A DNA stretch of 64,000 bases from Flavobacterium granuli (GTDB lineage Bacteria; Bacteroidota; Bacteroidia; Flavobacteriales; Flavobacteriaceae), in NCBI RefSeq assembly GCF_900129705.1, contig NZ_FQWO01000004.1, forward strand, positions 186,001 to 250,000, given 5' to 3'. A program made the position numbers and the translations under genes. Below the pieces are notes generated by a model. That model searched no databases and was not told the DNA's origin. It was given only the letters and a program-made list of their open reading frames with translations. Below are positions 33,393 through 44,001 of this stretch, piece by piece; position 1 is the first letter of the stretch; every line of letters starts with the position of its first letter.

Positions 33393-35386
33393 AAGATAAA
33401 CAAATATCGTATAGAATCTATCTGGTTGCTTTTGCTATTTTTTTGATAGCGATTGCGATAGCCGTAAAGTTAACTAATATCCAATGGGTGGAAGGGGATT
33501 ATTATCGAAAATTAGCCAAAGAAAGAACGGTTAAGAACTTCGTTATCCCTTCTAATAAAGGAAATATTTATTCGGCTGACGGGAGCTTATTAGCGACATC
33601 GATACCAAATTATGAGATACGTTTTGATGCTCTTGCGCCTAAAAAGGAAAATTTTGATAAAAATGTCGAGTCCTTATCGGATTCATTGGCTTCTATTTTA
33701 GGAAAATCCAGTGGTTTTTATTTAAATGAACTTAGGAAAGCTAGAGCAAATAAGAATCGTTATTGCTTGATTGCTCGTGATTTAAGTTATACAGACTATG
33801 TAAAAATTAAAGGTTTTCCATTGTTTAAACTGGGCGCGAATAAAGGTGGAATCATAATCGAGCAAAAAACTGTTAGAGAGCATCCTATAGGAAAAATTGC
33901 AGAACGAACTATTGGTTATGAAAGAAAAAAGCCTGATGGTACTTACGATGGAAAAGGAATCGAATGGGCTTACAGGGATTATCTGAATGGAAAAGACGGA
34001 AAGGTTTTAAAGCAAAAAATTGCCAAAGGGCAATGGAAACCTATCAGAGATGTTAATGAGGTAGATCCTCAAGATGGTTATGATGTGATTTCTACAATTG
34101 ATGTTTATATTCAGGATATCGCTCATCACGCTCTGTTGAAACAATTGGAGGATTTTGAGGCAGACCATGGCTGTGTCGTGGTTATGGAAACTAATACGGG
34201 TCATGTAAAAGCCATTTCGAATTTAGGAAGGGATAAAAACGGTGGCTATTATGAGACAACTAATTATGCGGTAGCGGAGTCTCACGAGCCGGGTTCCACA
34301 TTTAAGTTGGTTGATTTGATGGCTATTTTGGAAGACAAAGTCGCTGATACCAGTACTGTTTATGATACTAATGGGGGCGAAGTAAGATATTCGGGAAAAG
34401 TAGTAAGAGATTCTAAAAGAGGCGGATATGGCAAAGTCTCTTTGGCTAGAGGATTTGAATTGTCGTCGAATACAGTTGTAGCACAAGCGGTTTATGATAA
34501 TTATAAAAATAATCCTTCCAAGTTTATTAAGCATGTTAATTCATACGGATTTAATAAAAAATTGAACATGGATTTTAAGGGTGAAGGAAGGCCGTATATT
34601 CCGCAACCAAGCGATAAAAACTGGTCAAATATTTCGCTTCCTTGGATGGCTTTTGGATATGGTGTTTCGGTAACTCCAATGCAAACTTTGACTTTTTACA
34701 ATGCTGTTGCTAATAACGGGGAAATGGTAAAGCCACAGTTTGTTTCTGAAATTAAAGAATGGAACCGAACGATCAAAAAAAATGAGAAAATAGTCATTAA
34801 TCCAAGGATTTGTTCTCCAGCGACGCTCTCAAAAGTAAAAGCGGTATTAGCCAATGTGGTTAAGAAAGGAACGGGTTCTAAATTGTATTCCAAAGATTTT
34901 TCCATGGCGGGTAAAACGGGTACGGTAAAAGTGAATTACGGGAAAAATGATGGGACAAGCTTTTATTATGCTTCTTCATTTGTGGGGTATTTCCCAGCTG
35001 ATAAGCCTAAGTATTCTTGCATTGTAGTGGTGCATAAACCAAGTACAGCCAGAAATAATTATTATGGTGCCGATGTGGCGGGTCCTGTTTTTAAAAGAAT
35101 CGCGCAGAAAATTTTTACTGACGTTCCTTCAACGAATGAAATAAAAAAGTTGAATAGAAAGATTCCAAAACAGGAAGAAAGTTACAATACCTATTTTGCC
35201 AAGGTGCAAAAACAGCAACAGTCAATTCCTGATGTTAAAGGAATGCCGGCTATGGATGCAATTGCATTGTTGGAGAATTTAGGTTTAAAAGTGAAAGCTG
35301 TTGGAATGGGAAAAGTAAAAAATCAATCCCTTCAAGCAGGTCAGGACATCATGAAAAACGCAACTATAACACTAGAATTATTGTGA
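33383..35386 (+). CDS. ftsI: Septal penicillin-binding protein FtsI (PBP3) with PASTA domain
   Basis: Class B PBP that cross-links septal peptidoglycan. The 667 residues have one N-terminal membrane helix (about 10-28), the dimerisation domain, and the transpeptidase triad motifs STFK (S305), SSN (S361-N363) and KTGT (K511-T514). A single C-terminal PASTA domain (about 608-667, SIPDVKGMPAMDAIALLENL) is present, which E. coli FtsI lacks but Bacteroidota members usually have. It overlaps ftsL by 10 bp and murE by 4 bp. Confidence 0.95.
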   Translation: MAVEDKQISYRIYLVAFAIFLIAIAIAVKLTNIQWVEGDYYRKLAKERTVKNFVIPSNKGNIYSADGSLLATSIPNYEIRFDALAPKKENFDKNVESLSDSLASILGKSSGFYLNELRKARANKNRYCLIARDLSYTDYVKIKGFPLFKLGANKGGIIIEQKTVREHPIGKIAERTIGYERKKPDGTYDGKGIEWAYRDYLNGKDGKVLKQKIAKGQWKPIRDVNEVDPQDGYDVISTIDVYIQDIAHHALLKQLEDFEADHGCVVVMETNTGHVKAISNLGRDKNGGYYETTNYAVAESHEPGSTFKLVDLMAILEDKVADTSTVYDTNGGEVRYSGKVVRDSKRGGYGKVSLARGFELSSNTVVAQAVYDNYKNNPSKFIKHVNSYGFNKKLNMDFKGEGRPYIPQPSDKNWSNISLPWMAFGYGVSVTPMQTLTFYNAVANNGEMVKPQFVSEIKEWNRTIKKNEKIVINPRICSPATLSKVKAVLANVVKKGTGSKLYSKDFSMAGKTGTVKVNYGKNDGTSFYYASSFVGYFPADKPKYSCIVVVHKPSTARNNYYGADVAGPVFKRIAQKIFTDVPSTNEIKKLNRKIPKQEESYNTYFAKVQKQQQSIPDVKGMPAMDAIALLENLGLKVKAVGMGKVKNQSLQAGQDIMKNATITLELL

Positions 35387-36846
35387 TTATACTAAAAGAC
35401 ATATTATATAAAGTAGCTATTGAAGTGGTTCATGGTCCAACGGATATTTCCATTGGTAAAATTGAATTCGATTCTAGAAAAATAGAAAAAAACGATGTTT
35501 TTGTAGCAATACGAGGATCAATTTCGGATGGACATGATTACATTCAAAAAGCAATTGAGCTAGGAGCTGTAGCGATTGTTTGCGATACTTTTCCGGAGAA
35601 TTTTGAAAAGGGACTGACGTATATACAAGTTAAAGACACGAATAAAGCTTTGGCCTTTATGGCGGCTAATTATTTTGGGAATCCTTCCGAAAAATTAAAA
35701 TTAGTAGGTATAACTGGTACAAACGGGAAAACTACCATTGCTTCATTATTGTATCAATTGTTTAAAAAAGCAGGTTTCAAAGTTGGTTTATTGTCAACGG
35801 TAAAAATAATGGTGGATGATCTTGAGTACAAAGCGACTCACACAACGCCAGATTCCATAAGCATTAATCATTATTTGAAAGAAATGATTGACGCCGGTGC
35901 CGAATATTGTTTCATGGAAGTGAGTTCTCATGGGATTCATCAAGAAAGAACCGAAGCCTTGCATTTTGCTGGAGGTGTATTCACTAATTTATCTCACGAT
36001 CATTTGGATTACCATCCTACTTTTTCGGAATATAGAGATGTTAAAAAGTCATTTTTTGATAATTTACCAAAAACAGCTTTTGCCCTGTCGAATATTGACG
36101 ATAAAAATGGGGCGGTTATGTTGCAAAATACGGTGGCCAAGAAGCGTACTTATGCTTTGAAATCCTATTCGGATTATAAGGCACAAATTCTCGAAAACCA
36201 GCTGTCAGGACTGTTGCTGAAGGTAGATGGAAATGAAGTTTGGGTAAAGTTAATAGGGACTTTTAATGCTTATAATGTTTTGGCGATATATGGAACCGCG
36301 ATTGAGTTGGGCTTAGACAGTCTGGAAACACTCCGTTTATTGTCTGAATTGGAAAGTGTTTCGGGAAGATTTCAATACATCGTTTCGGAGACCAATATTA
36401 CGGCAATTGTAGATTATGCACATACTCCGGATGCTTTGGAAAACGTGTTGAAAACAATAAATGATATTCGGACCAAAAATGAACAACTCATTACAGTTGT
36501 GGGTTGCGGAGGGAATAGAGATAAAACCAAACGTCCTATTATGGCGGGACTAGCTTCTGATTTGAGTGATAAAGCGATACTGACTTCTGATAATCCAAGA
36601 AATGAAGATCCGGAAACGATCATCAGCGAAATGGAGCAAGGGGTTGCAGCTCAGAATTATAAAAAAGTATTGGCAATCACTGATAGAAAGCAAGCTATAA
36701 AAACAGCTTGTCAATTGGCTCAGAGCAACGATATTATATTGATTGCAGGAAAAGGACATGAAACGTATCAGGAAATTAATGGCGTGCGTCATGATTTTGA
36801 TGATATGAAAATAGTTAAAGAAATATTAGAACAACTTCATAAATAG
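35383..36846 (+). CDS. murE: UDP-MurNAc-tripeptide synthetase MurE (meso-DAP adding)
   Basis: Adds the third residue of the stem peptide. The 487 residues show the ATP loop TGTNGKTT (111-118), the HTTPDS signature, and DNPR at 403-406. DNPR is the motif of meso-diaminopimelate-specific MurE, so the wall should be DAP-type. The start is GTG overlapping the ftsI stop (GTGA), evidence for translational coupling. mraY follows after 7 bp. Confidence 0.96.
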   Translation: MIILKDILYKVAIEVVHGPTDISIGKIEFDSRKIEKNDVFVAIRGSISDGHDYIQKAIELGAVAIVCDTFPENFEKGLTYIQVKDTNKALAFMAANYFGNPSEKLKLVGITGTNGKTTIASLLYQLFKKAGFKVGLLSTVKIMVDDLEYKATHTTPDSISINHYLKEMIDAGAEYCFMEVSSHGIHQERTEALHFAGGVFTNLSHDHLDYHPTFSEYRDVKKSFFDNLPKTAFALSNIDDKNGAVMLQNTVAKKRTYALKSYSDYKAQILENQLSGLLLKVDGNEVWVKLIGTFNAYNVLAIYGTAIELGLDSLETLRLLSELESVSGRFQYIVSETNITAIVDYAHTPDALENVLKTINDIRTKNEQLITVVGCGGNRDKTKRPIMAGLASDLSDKAILTSDNPRNEDPETIISEMEQGVAAQNYKKVLAITDRKQAIKTACQLAQSNDIILIAGKGHETYQEINGVRHDFDDMKIVKEILEQLHK

Positions 36847-36853
36847 TAAAAAT

Positions 36854-38083
36854 ATGCTGTACTACTTATTTGAATATTTAGACAAAACATTAGACGTTTC
36901 TGGGACTGGAGTTTTTCAGTACATCACTTTTAGATCGGCACTGGCATTAATGCTTTCCTTGTTGTTGTCTACTATTTATGGTAAAAGGATTATTCGCTTT
37001 TTGCAAAATCAACAGGTGGGTGAAACTGTGCGAGAACTGGGATTAGCAGGTCAAAATGAAAAAGCGGGAACGCCTACTATGGGAGGTTTGATTATCATTT
37101 TTGCTACGCTGGTACCTGTTTTGCTGTTTGCTAAACTGCATAATATTTATGTCGTGTTGTTGATTGTGACTACTTTATGGATGGGGACTATCGGTTTTGT
37201 AGATGATTATATTAAGATTTTTAAGAAAGACAAACAGGGTTTAAAAGGAATTTTCAAAGTATTTGGTCAAGTTGGCTTAGGCTTAATTGTAGGTTTTGTT
37301 CTTTATTTTCATCCTGGAGTGACGGTACGAAAAGATACTGGTAAAACGGATGTTTTTAAAATCACAACTGAGAGCGTCATCACTCAAGCGCCTCTAGAAG
37401 AGAAATCTACGGCTACAACCATTCCATTTTTTAAAAATAATGAGTTCGATTATGCGGAGTTGTTGGCTTGGACTGGCGAAGGTTATGAAAAATGGGCTTG
37501 GTTGATTTTTATTCCTGTTGTGATTTTTATAATCACGGCAGTTTCAAATGGAGCTAATTTAACTGATGGTATTGATGGGCTCGCTGCTGGTACTTCGGCT
37601 GTATCTGTTTTGGCATTGGGTATTTTTACTTTTGTTTCGGGAAATATTATATTCTCTAATTATCTCAATATAATGTATATCCCTAATTCGGGGGAAATGA
37701 CCGTATTTATAGCGGCCTTTGTGGGTTCATTAATTGGGTTTCTTTGGTATAATTCGTATCCGGCGTCTGTATTTATGGGGGATACGGGGAGTTTAACCAT
37801 TGGTGGAATCATTGCCGTATTGGCAATTGCTGTTCGAAAAGAATTATTAATACCACTGTTATGCGGGATATTTCTAGTCGAAAATTTCTCTGTTGTCTTG
37901 CAGGTGAGTTATTTTAAATACACCAAAAAACGTTTTGGCGAAGGACGTAGAATATTTTTGATGTCACCGCTGCATCATCATTATCAAAAGAAAGGCTATC
38001 ACGAGAGTAAAATTGTAACCCGATTTTGGATCGTGGCCATCATGCTGGCGATATTGTCCATTGTCACTTTAAAACTAAGATAG
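36854..38083 (+). CDS. mraY: Phospho-MurNAc-pentapeptide transferase MraY
   Basis: Makes lipid I by transferring phospho-MurNAc-pentapeptide to undecaprenyl phosphate in the inner membrane. The 409 residues are about 50 longer than E. coli MraY because of an insertion near residues 155-205 ([16 protein letters not shown] through [13 protein letters not shown]). Catalytic motifs are intact: [25 protein letters not shown] and [10 protein letters not shown]. It is separated from murD by a single base. Confidence 0.96.
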   Translation: MLYYLFEYLDKTLDVSGTGVFQYITFRSALALMLSLLLSTIYGKRIIRFLQNQQVGETVRELGLAGQNEKAGTPTMGGLIIIFATLVPVLLFAKLHNIYVVLLIVTTLWMGTIGFVDDYIKIFKKDKQGLKGIFKVFGQVGLGLIVGFVLYFHPGVTVRKDTGKTDVFKITTESVITQAPLEEKSTATTIPFFKNNEFDYAELLAWTGEGYEKWAWLIFIPVVIFIITAVSNGANLTDGIDGLAAGTSAVSVLALGIFTFVSGNIIFSNYLNIMYIPNSGEMTVFIAAFVGSLIGFLWYNSYPASVFMGDTGSLTIGGIIAVLAIAVRKELLIPLLCGIFLVENFSVVLQVSYFKYTKKRFGEGRRIFLMSPLHHHYQKKGYHESKIVTRFWIVAIMLAILSIVTLKLR

Positions 38084-38084
38084 T

Positions 38085-39416
38085 ATGAGATTAGTTGTTT
38101 TAGGTGGAGGCGAAAGCGGTGTTGGAACTGCTATTCTTGGAAAGAAAAAAGGATATGATGTTTTCGTATCTGATTTTGGAAAAATAAAAGAAAGTTACAA
38201 AGAAGTTCTGATCAATAATGAAATAGCCTGGGAAGAACAAAAACATACGGAAGCATTGATTTTGAATGCGGATGTGGTGATGAAAAGTCCGGGAATTCCG
38301 GAGAAGTCCGCGATAGTTAAAAAGCTTGTCGAAAAAGGAATTCCAGTGGTTTCTGAAATTGAATTTGCGGCTCCTTTTACAAAAGCTGTGACCATAGGGA
38401 TTACTGGAAGTAACGGTAAGACAACTACAACTATGTTGACGTATCATCTGCTCAAATCGGCAGGTTTGAATGTGGGTTTGGCAGGAAATATTGGAAAGAG
38501 CTTTGCCTGGCAGGTAGCAGAAGATTCTTTTGATTCTTATGTGCTTGAGTTGAGTAGTTTTCAATTAGACGGAATTATCAATTACAAACCGCATATCGCG
38601 ATTATTACAAATATAAGTCCGGATCATTTGGATCGCTATGATTACAATTATCAAAATTATATTGATTCAAAGTTTCGAATTACAATGAATCAAACCGAGG
38701 AAGATTACCTCATTTATGATGCTGATGACGAAGCCATCGCAGAATGGTTAAAAAATAATAAAACAAAAGCTAAACTAATTCCTTTTTCATTGACAAAAAC
38801 ATTCAGTGAAGGAGCATTTATAAAAAACAATAAAATGGAAGTAATTATCAATAAAGAGGAGTTTTTAATGGAAACAGAATCTATTGCATTAGAAGGAAAA
38901 CATAATATGAAAAATGCAATGGCAGCAACCTCTGTGGCAAAATTGATGCAAATACGTAAGTCAACAATTCGCGAGAGTATGTCTAATTTTCAGGGAGTGG
39001 AACACCGTTTGGAGAAGGTTTTGAAAATTCAGAATGTGCAATACATCAATGATTCGAAAGCAACAAACGTAAATGCTACTTTTTTTGCGCTAGATAGTAT
39101 GAATAGCCCTACGGTTTGGATTGTTGGTGGTGTTGATAAAGGAAATGATTATAATGAATTGATGTCGCTGGTACGCGAAAAAGTGAAAGCGATTATATGT
39201 TTGGGTATCGACAATAAAAAAATTATCGAAGCTTTTGGAAACGTGGTCGATGTAATGGTTGAAGTCAATAATATGAATGATGCTGTGAGAATGGGGCAAC
39301 GATTGACTGAAAAAGGAGATACTGTTTTATTATCGCCGGCTTGCGCCAGTTTTGATTTGTTCGAAAATTATGAAGACAGAGGGAATCAGTTTAAACAAGC
39401 AGTGTATAATTTATAA
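38085..39416 (+). CDS. murD: UDP-MurNAc-L-Ala:D-Glu ligase MurD
   Basis: Adds D-Glu to UDP-MurNAc-L-Ala in the cytoplasm. The 443 residues start with the nucleotide fold LVVLGGGESGVG (3-14), ATP loop TGSNGKTTTT (108-117), ELSSFQLDG, NISPDHLDRYDY and the C-terminal LLSPACASFDLFENYEDRG; segments are cited separately. It lies tightly behind mraY. An 80-bp gap with a palindrome follows. Confidence 0.96.
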   Translation: MRLVVLGGGESGVGTAILGKKKGYDVFVSDFGKIKESYKEVLINNEIAWEEQKHTEALILNADVVMKSPGIPEKSAIVKKLVEKGIPVVSEIEFAAPFTKAVTIGITGSNGKTTTTMLTYHLLKSAGLNVGLAGNIGKSFAWQVAEDSFDSYVLELSSFQLDGIINYKPHIAIITNISPDHLDRYDYNYQNYIDSKFRITMNQTEEDYLIYDADDEAIAEWLKNNKTKAKLIPFSLTKTFSEGAFIKNNKMEVIINKEEFLMETESIALEGKHNMKNAMAATSVAKLMQIRKSTIRESMSNFQGVEHRLEKVLKIQNVQYINDSKATNVNATFFALDSMNSPTVWIVGGVDKGNDYNELMSLVREKVKAIICLGIDNKKIIEAFGNVVDVMVEVNNMNDAVRMGQRLTEKGDTVLLSPACASFDLFENYEDRGNQFKQAVYNL

Positions 39417-39423
39417 AAGAATA

Positions 39424-39472
39424 AGGAATTAAGAATTAGGATTTCCATTACAAAGACGAAATCTTAATTCCT
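39424..39472. repeat. Intergenic inverted repeat between murD and ftsW
   Basis: AGGAATTAAGA (39424-39434) is perfectly inverted as TCTTAATTCCT (39462-39472) across a 27-nt loop, in the widest gap inside the dcw cluster before ftsZ. There is no T run, so termination is unlikely. Confidence 0.65.
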
Positions 39473-39496
39473 AAATTAAAAAACTCAAAATCAAAT

Positions 39497-40783
39497 ATGA
39501 AACAACTAGTAAGCAAATTAAAAGGAGATAAAGGGATATGGTCGTTTGTGGCCTTATTGGCTTTGTTTTCGTTTATGCCTGTATTTAGTGCAAGCAGTAA
39601 TTTAGCTTATTTAGGACATGGAACAGGAAATACATTGGGTTATTTGGTAAAACATTTGGGGCATATTGGCTGTGGTTTTCTGATAATTTACTATGTTCAT
39701 AAAGTTCCGTATCATTATTTTCGTTCTATCTCTAAATGGTTGTTGCCGATAGTTTGGGGTGTTTTGGCCATTACAATGATAAAAGGAACGGTGATAGGTG
39801 GAGCTAATGCAAGTAGATGGCTGCAAATCCCTGTTGTAGGCATCTCGTTTCAACCCTCGGCTTTTGCGGCTGTGGTGTTATTTGTTTATGTGTCTCGTTA
39901 TTTGTCAAAAACCAGACAAGAGCCTATTGATTTTGTAGCTTCACTCAAGGAGCTTTGGTTACCTGTTTTTGTTACGTTGATATTTATTCTTCCTTCGAAT
40001 TTTTCGACTACAGCATTAATTTTCTCGATGATAATAATGTTGGTATTCATTGGGAAATATCCATTAAAATATATTGGTTTTATAATTGGAATGGGAGTTC
40101 TGTCGCTCACTTTTTTTATTTTAGTTGCTAAAGCGTTTCCGGATGCATTTAAAAACAGGGTGCATACTTGGGAAAGTCGTGTAGAAAGTTTTTTTAACGA
40201 TAAGCCAGGTGAAGACGATTATCAAATCGAGAAAGCTAAAATTGCGATTGCTTCCGGTAAAATTTATGGGTTGGGTCCGGGAAAAAGCGTTCAAAAGAAC
40301 TTCTTGCCACAGTCTTCTTCTGATTTCATTTTTGCCATTATTGTTGAGGAATATGGACTTATAGGAGGTTTAGGAGTTCTGGCTTTGTACTTATTGTTGC
40401 TTTTTCGATTTGTTATCGCCTCGCACAAGGCTAAGACCATGTTTGGCAAATTAGTGGTTGTAGGTTTAGGATTTCCTATGATATTCCAGGCAATGATTAA
40501 TATGGCGGTTGCTGTTGAATTATTGCCCGTAACAGGGCAGACCTTACCGCTAATCAGTAGTGGTGGGACTTCAATTTGGATGACTTGTATTGCATTGGGA
40601 ATCATCATTGGGGTAACCAAAAAAGATGAAGAAATTGAAGAAGAAATGAAAGTCGCTGCCAAGAGAGAAGAAGCACTTCAAAAACTGATTGATGCTGAAT
40701 TGGCTTCGGGTGAAGAAAATTCAGATAATTATTCCATTGAAGATAAAGCAGCAAATCCGATGGATGCGGTTTTGAATAAATAA
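39497..40783 (+). CDS. ftsW: Septal peptidoglycan polymerase FtsW
   Basis: SEDS-family membrane glycosyltransferase working with FtsI. The 428 residues have about ten membrane helices; key stretches are [17 protein letters not shown], a catalytic-loop region with [23 protein letters not shown], and the C-terminal [16 protein letters not shown] (family signature). A charged cytoplasmic tail of about 50 residues ([16 protein letters not shown] and on) exceeds that of E. coli. It lies between murD and murG. Confidence 0.94.
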   Translation: MKQLVSKLKGDKGIWSFVALLALFSFMPVFSASSNLAYLGHGTGNTLGYLVKHLGHIGCGFLIIYYVHKVPYHYFRSISKWLLPIVWGVLAITMIKGTVIGGANASRWLQIPVVGISFQPSAFAAVVLFVYVSRYLSKTRQEPIDFVASLKELWLPVFVTLIFILPSNFSTTALIFSMIIMLVFIGKYPLKYIGFIIGMGVLSLTFFILVAKAFPDAFKNRVHTWESRVESFFNDKPGEDDYQIEKAKIAIASGKIYGLGPGKSVQKNFLPQSSSDFIFAIIVEEYGLIGGLGVLALYLLLLFRFVIASHKAKTMFGKLVVVGLGFPMIFQAMINMAVAVELLPVTGQTLPLISSGGTSIWMTCIALGIIIGVTKKDEEIEEEMKVAAKREEALQKLIDAELASGEENSDNYSIEDKAANPMDAVLNK

Positions 40784-40829
40784 TAGTTTACAATATTTTT
40801 TTTCGATAACAATCATAATTTTAGATAAG

Positions 40830-41924
40830 ATGAGGCAATATAAATTCATATTGAGTGGCGGTGGAACCGGAGGGCATATTTATCCTGCTATTGCGATTGC
40901 CAATGAATTAAAGTTGCGTTTTCCAGATGCCGAATTTCTTTTTGTGGGTGCCAAAGATAAAATGGAAATGCAAAAAGTACCACAGGCAGGTTATCCAATT
41001 AAGGGATTATGGATTGCAGGTTTACAAAGAAAAATTAGTTTACAAAATTTAATGTTTCCATTCAAATTAGCGGATAGCTTATGGAAATCCAGAAAAATAA
41101 TTAAACAATTTAAACCAGACGTTGTTATAGGAACCGGTGGTTTTGCCAGTGGTCCGTTGTTAAAAATGGCTAGTTTGATGAATGTTCCAACGGTAATTCA
41201 GGAGCAAAATTCGTATCCCGGAATTACTAATAAATTGTTGAGTGAAAAAGCCAGTGCAATTTGTGTGGCTTATGAGAATTTGGATCGGTTTTTCCCTGCC
41301 GAGAAAATGATTTTGACTGGAAATCCAGTGCGTCAGGATTTAATTGATATTGAAGGAAAAAAAGCTGAAGCGATTGAATTTTTCAATTTAGATGCCAATA
41401 AAAAAACCTTATTGGTTCTTGGGGGAAGTTTAGGAGCAAGACGGGTAAATCAATTAATTGAAAAAGAGTTGAAAAATATGCTTTTTCAAAATATCCAGAT
41501 TATCTGGCAATGCGGGAAATTGTATTATGAAGATTATAAAAAATACAATTCTGATAATGTAAAAGTGTTAGCTTTTATAGAAAGAATGGATTTTGTTTAT
41601 GCTGCTGCCGATGTGATTATTTCAAGAGCGGGTGCATCCTCGGTTTCAGAACTATCTATCGTGGGAAAACCAGTAATATTTATCCCTTCGCCTAATGTGG
41701 CCGAAGATCATCAAACTAAAAATGCAAAAGCAATTGTGGATAAAAAAGGCGCGATTTTGTTGAAAGAGGCGGATCTTGATTCGCAATTTAGTCTTGTTTT
41801 TGAAGCTTTGCTGAAAGATCAGGGCAAGCAGAAACAATTGAGTGAGAATATAAAAGAATTAGCAATGCCTGAAGCAACAAAACGAATTGCTGACGAAATT
41901 GTGAAGTTAATTAAAAATAAATAG
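40830..41924 (+). CDS. murG: UDP-GlcNAc:lipid I transferase MurG
   Basis: Converts lipid I to lipid II at the cytoplasmic face of the inner membrane. The 364 residues show the [10 protein letters not shown] loop (10-19), [44 protein letters not shown] and the HQTKNA motif, all typical. murC follows after 12 bp. Confidence 0.96.
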   Translation: MRQYKFILSGGGTGGHIYPAIAIANELKLRFPDAEFLFVGAKDKMEMQKVPQAGYPIKGLWIAGLQRKISLQNLMFPFKLADSLWKSRKIIKQFKPDVVIGTGGFASGPLLKMASLMNVPTVIQEQNSYPGITNKLLSEKASAICVAYENLDRFFPAEKMILTGNPVRQDLIDIEGKKAEAIEFFNLDANKKTLLVLGGSLGARRVNQLIEKELKNMLFQNIQIIWQCGKLYYEDYKKYNSDNVKVLAFIERMDFVYAAADVIISRAGASSVSELSIVGKPVIFIPSPNVAEDHQTKNAKAIVDKKGAILLKEADLDSQFSLVFEALLKDQGKQKQLSENIKELAMPEATKRIADEIVKLIKNK

Positions 41925-41936
41925 TAAGCGATAGCA

Positions 41937-43286
41937 ATGAATTTAAATCAAATACATAATGTCTATTTCATCGGGATTGGTGGCATCGGAATGAGTGCTT
42001 TGGCTCGTTATTTTAAAAATATCGGCAAGCAAGTTTCAGGCTATGATAAGACTCCTACGGCTTTGACAAAAGAGTTGATCGAAAGCGGGATTGCAATTCA
42101 TTTTGAAGACAGTATTGACTTGATTCCAAAAGACTATTTTGCCGAAAATACTTTAGTGATTATTACTCCTGCCGTTCCTAAAACTCATTCGGAATGGAAT
42201 TATTTTTTGGAAAGAGAATATCATGTTAAAAAAAGGGCTGAAGTTTTAGGGATAATAACAAAAGATACTTTTTGTTTCGCTGTTGCGGGTACGCATGGAA
42301 AAACGACAACTTCAAGTATTTTAGGCCATATTTTGTATGAAAGCGGAGCTGATGTAACTGCTTTTATTGGAGGAATTGTAGAGAATTACAATTCAAATTT
42401 GATAGGAAGCGGCAAAACGGTGACCGTTGTAGAAGCAGATGAATTTGATCGCTCTTTTTTGCATTTGCATCCTAATATTGCTTGCATTACTTCAATGGAT
42501 GCGGATCATTTGGATATCTACGGTACCAGTGCGGCTATAGAAGAATCCTTTGTGGAATTTGCTAATAAAATTGAAAATAAGGATAGACTGTTTATAACAA
42601 AGGAGCTGCCTTTAGAAGGTGTAACTGTGGCTGTAAATGAAGACGCGGTTTACAGTGCTTTTAATGTTAGAATCGATAATGGAAGTTATGTTTTTGATAT
42701 AAAAACTCCAGATGGGATTCTGACAGATTTTCGTTTTGGCTTACCGGGAAAACATAATTTAATGAATGCTTTAATGGCTATCGCAATGGCGATAAATTTC
42801 GGCACCCCAACCGGTGCTATTGCGATAGCCTTAGCTTCATTTAAGGGAATCAAAAGAAGGTTTTCGTACCAAATAAAAACGGATGATCTAGTTTATATTG
42901 ATGATTATGCTCATCACCCAACGGAGATTAATGCAGTTTATCAAGCAGTTAGGGAATTGTATCCAACGAAGAAAGTCTTGGCTGTTTTTCAGCCTCATTT
43001 ATTCAGCAGAACAAGGGATTTTGCTGATGATTTCGCCAAAAGTCTTGCTAACTTTGACGAAATTATTTTGATGGATATTTATCCTGCTCGAGAACTTCCA
43101 ATGGAAGGAATAACATCAGAATGGCTGTTAAGTAAAATTGATAATCCGAATAAGAAATTAGTTTCAAAAGAAAATTTAATTGATGCGATTTTGGAGAGTG
43201 ACGCACCAATAATTGTAACAATAGGAGCGGGTGATATAGGGGAATTAGTAGGGGAGATTAAACGAACATTAAATGAGAATATTTAA
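41937..43286 (+). CDS. murC: UDP-MurNAc:L-Ala ligase MurC
   Basis: First amino-acid-adding Mur ligase. The 449 residues have the N-terminal FIGIGGIGMSALA (11-23), ATP loop AGTHGKTTTSS (117-127), EADEFDRSFL and DDYAHHPTEI, which together distinguish MurC from MurD and MurE. Its last 14 bp overlap ftsQ, indicating coupling. Confidence 0.96.
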   Translation: MNLNQIHNVYFIGIGGIGMSALARYFKNIGKQVSGYDKTPTALTKELIESGIAIHFEDSIDLIPKDYFAENTLVIITPAVPKTHSEWNYFLEREYHVKKRAEVLGIITKDTFCFAVAGTHGKTTTSSILGHILYESGADVTAFIGGIVENYNSNLIGSGKTVTVVEADEFDRSFLHLHPNIACITSMDADHLDIYGTSAAIEESFVEFANKIENKDRLFITKELPLEGVTVAVNEDAVYSAFNVRIDNGSYVFDIKTPDGILTDFRFGLPGKHNLMNALMAIAMAINFGTPTGAIAIALASFKGIKRRFSYQIKTDDLVYIDDYAHHPTEINAVYQAVRELYPTKKVLAVFQPHLFSRTRDFADDFAKSLANFDEIILMDIYPARELPMEGITSEWLLSKIDNPNKKLVSKENLIDAILESDAPIIVTIGAGDIGELVGEIKRTLNENI

Positions 43287-43995
43287 TTGGACAAATATTA
43301 GATTGCTTTTGATGATTGGGGTAGTTCTTTTTCTATTTTCATTCACTTTAAAGCGAAATCAAAATAGAAAATTGACAAAATCAGTAGTGGTTTTTGTTGG
43401 AGAAAATCCTCTTTTTTTGAAAAGAGAAACGGTTGATAAATTGTTAATAGAAAATAATCAGAAGGCATCAAGTATAAGAAAAGAAAAATTAGCTTTGAAT
43501 AGACTGGAAAGAACACTGTCTTCAAACGAGATGGTTGAACAATCGGATGTGTTTGTGAGCATTGATGGTGTCTTGAAAGCAGTGGTGAAACAGAAGACCC
43601 CAATAGCTAGGGTTTTTGACGGAAATGACTCTTTTTATATTGATTATGAAGGGGGTGTGATGCCATTGTCAGACAATTTTACAGCTAGAGTTCCGCTTGT
43701 TACTGGTGCAATAAATAAAAAAAACAACGATAAAGTAGTCCAATTGTTACGCGTGATTTATGATGATGATTTTTTGAAAAAAAACATTATTGCAATTCAA
43801 ATTATGCCGAGTGGGAGCTTGAAAATGCTTAATAGAAATTACGATTACCAGATTAATTTTGGTGGAACAGCTAATTTTGAACAAAAATTCAAAGATTATA
43901 AAGCTTTTTTTCAAAAGGCAGTTTTAGATAGTTCGTTGTATAAGTATAAAAAAATAGATCTTAGATTTACAAAACAAGTAGTTTGCACTAAATAA
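43273..43995 (+). CDS. ftsQ: Cell division protein FtsQ
   Basis: Bitopic divisome protein, 240 residues, in the conserved murC-ftsQ-ftsA position. One membrane helix (about 9-25, LLLMIGVVLFLFSFTL), a POTRA-like beginning (NPLFLKRETVDKLL) and a beta-rich C-terminal domain (YIDYEGGVMPLSDNF). Primary sequence is weakly conserved in this family, so position and topology weigh in the call. No ddl gene intervenes, unlike in E. coli. Confidence 0.87.
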   Translation: MRIFNWTNIRLLLMIGVVLFLFSFTLKRNQNRKLTKSVVVFVGENPLFLKRETVDKLLIENNQKASSIRKEKLALNRLERTLSSNEMVEQSDVFVSIDGVLKAVVKQKTPIARVFDGNDSFYIDYEGGVMPLSDNFTARVPLVTGAINKKNNDKVVQLLRVIYDDDFLKKNIIAIQIMPSGSLKMLNRNYDYQINFGGTANFEQKFKDYKAFFQKAVLDSSLYKYKKIDLRFTKQVVCTK

Positions 43996-44001
43996 TAGAT
44001 A

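Noticed and set aside
38100..38564. A 154-codon open frame on the strand opposite murD
   Set aside because: It lies wholly inside a well-conserved murD on the other strand and its translation is His/Phe/Ser-rich without signal or family features.
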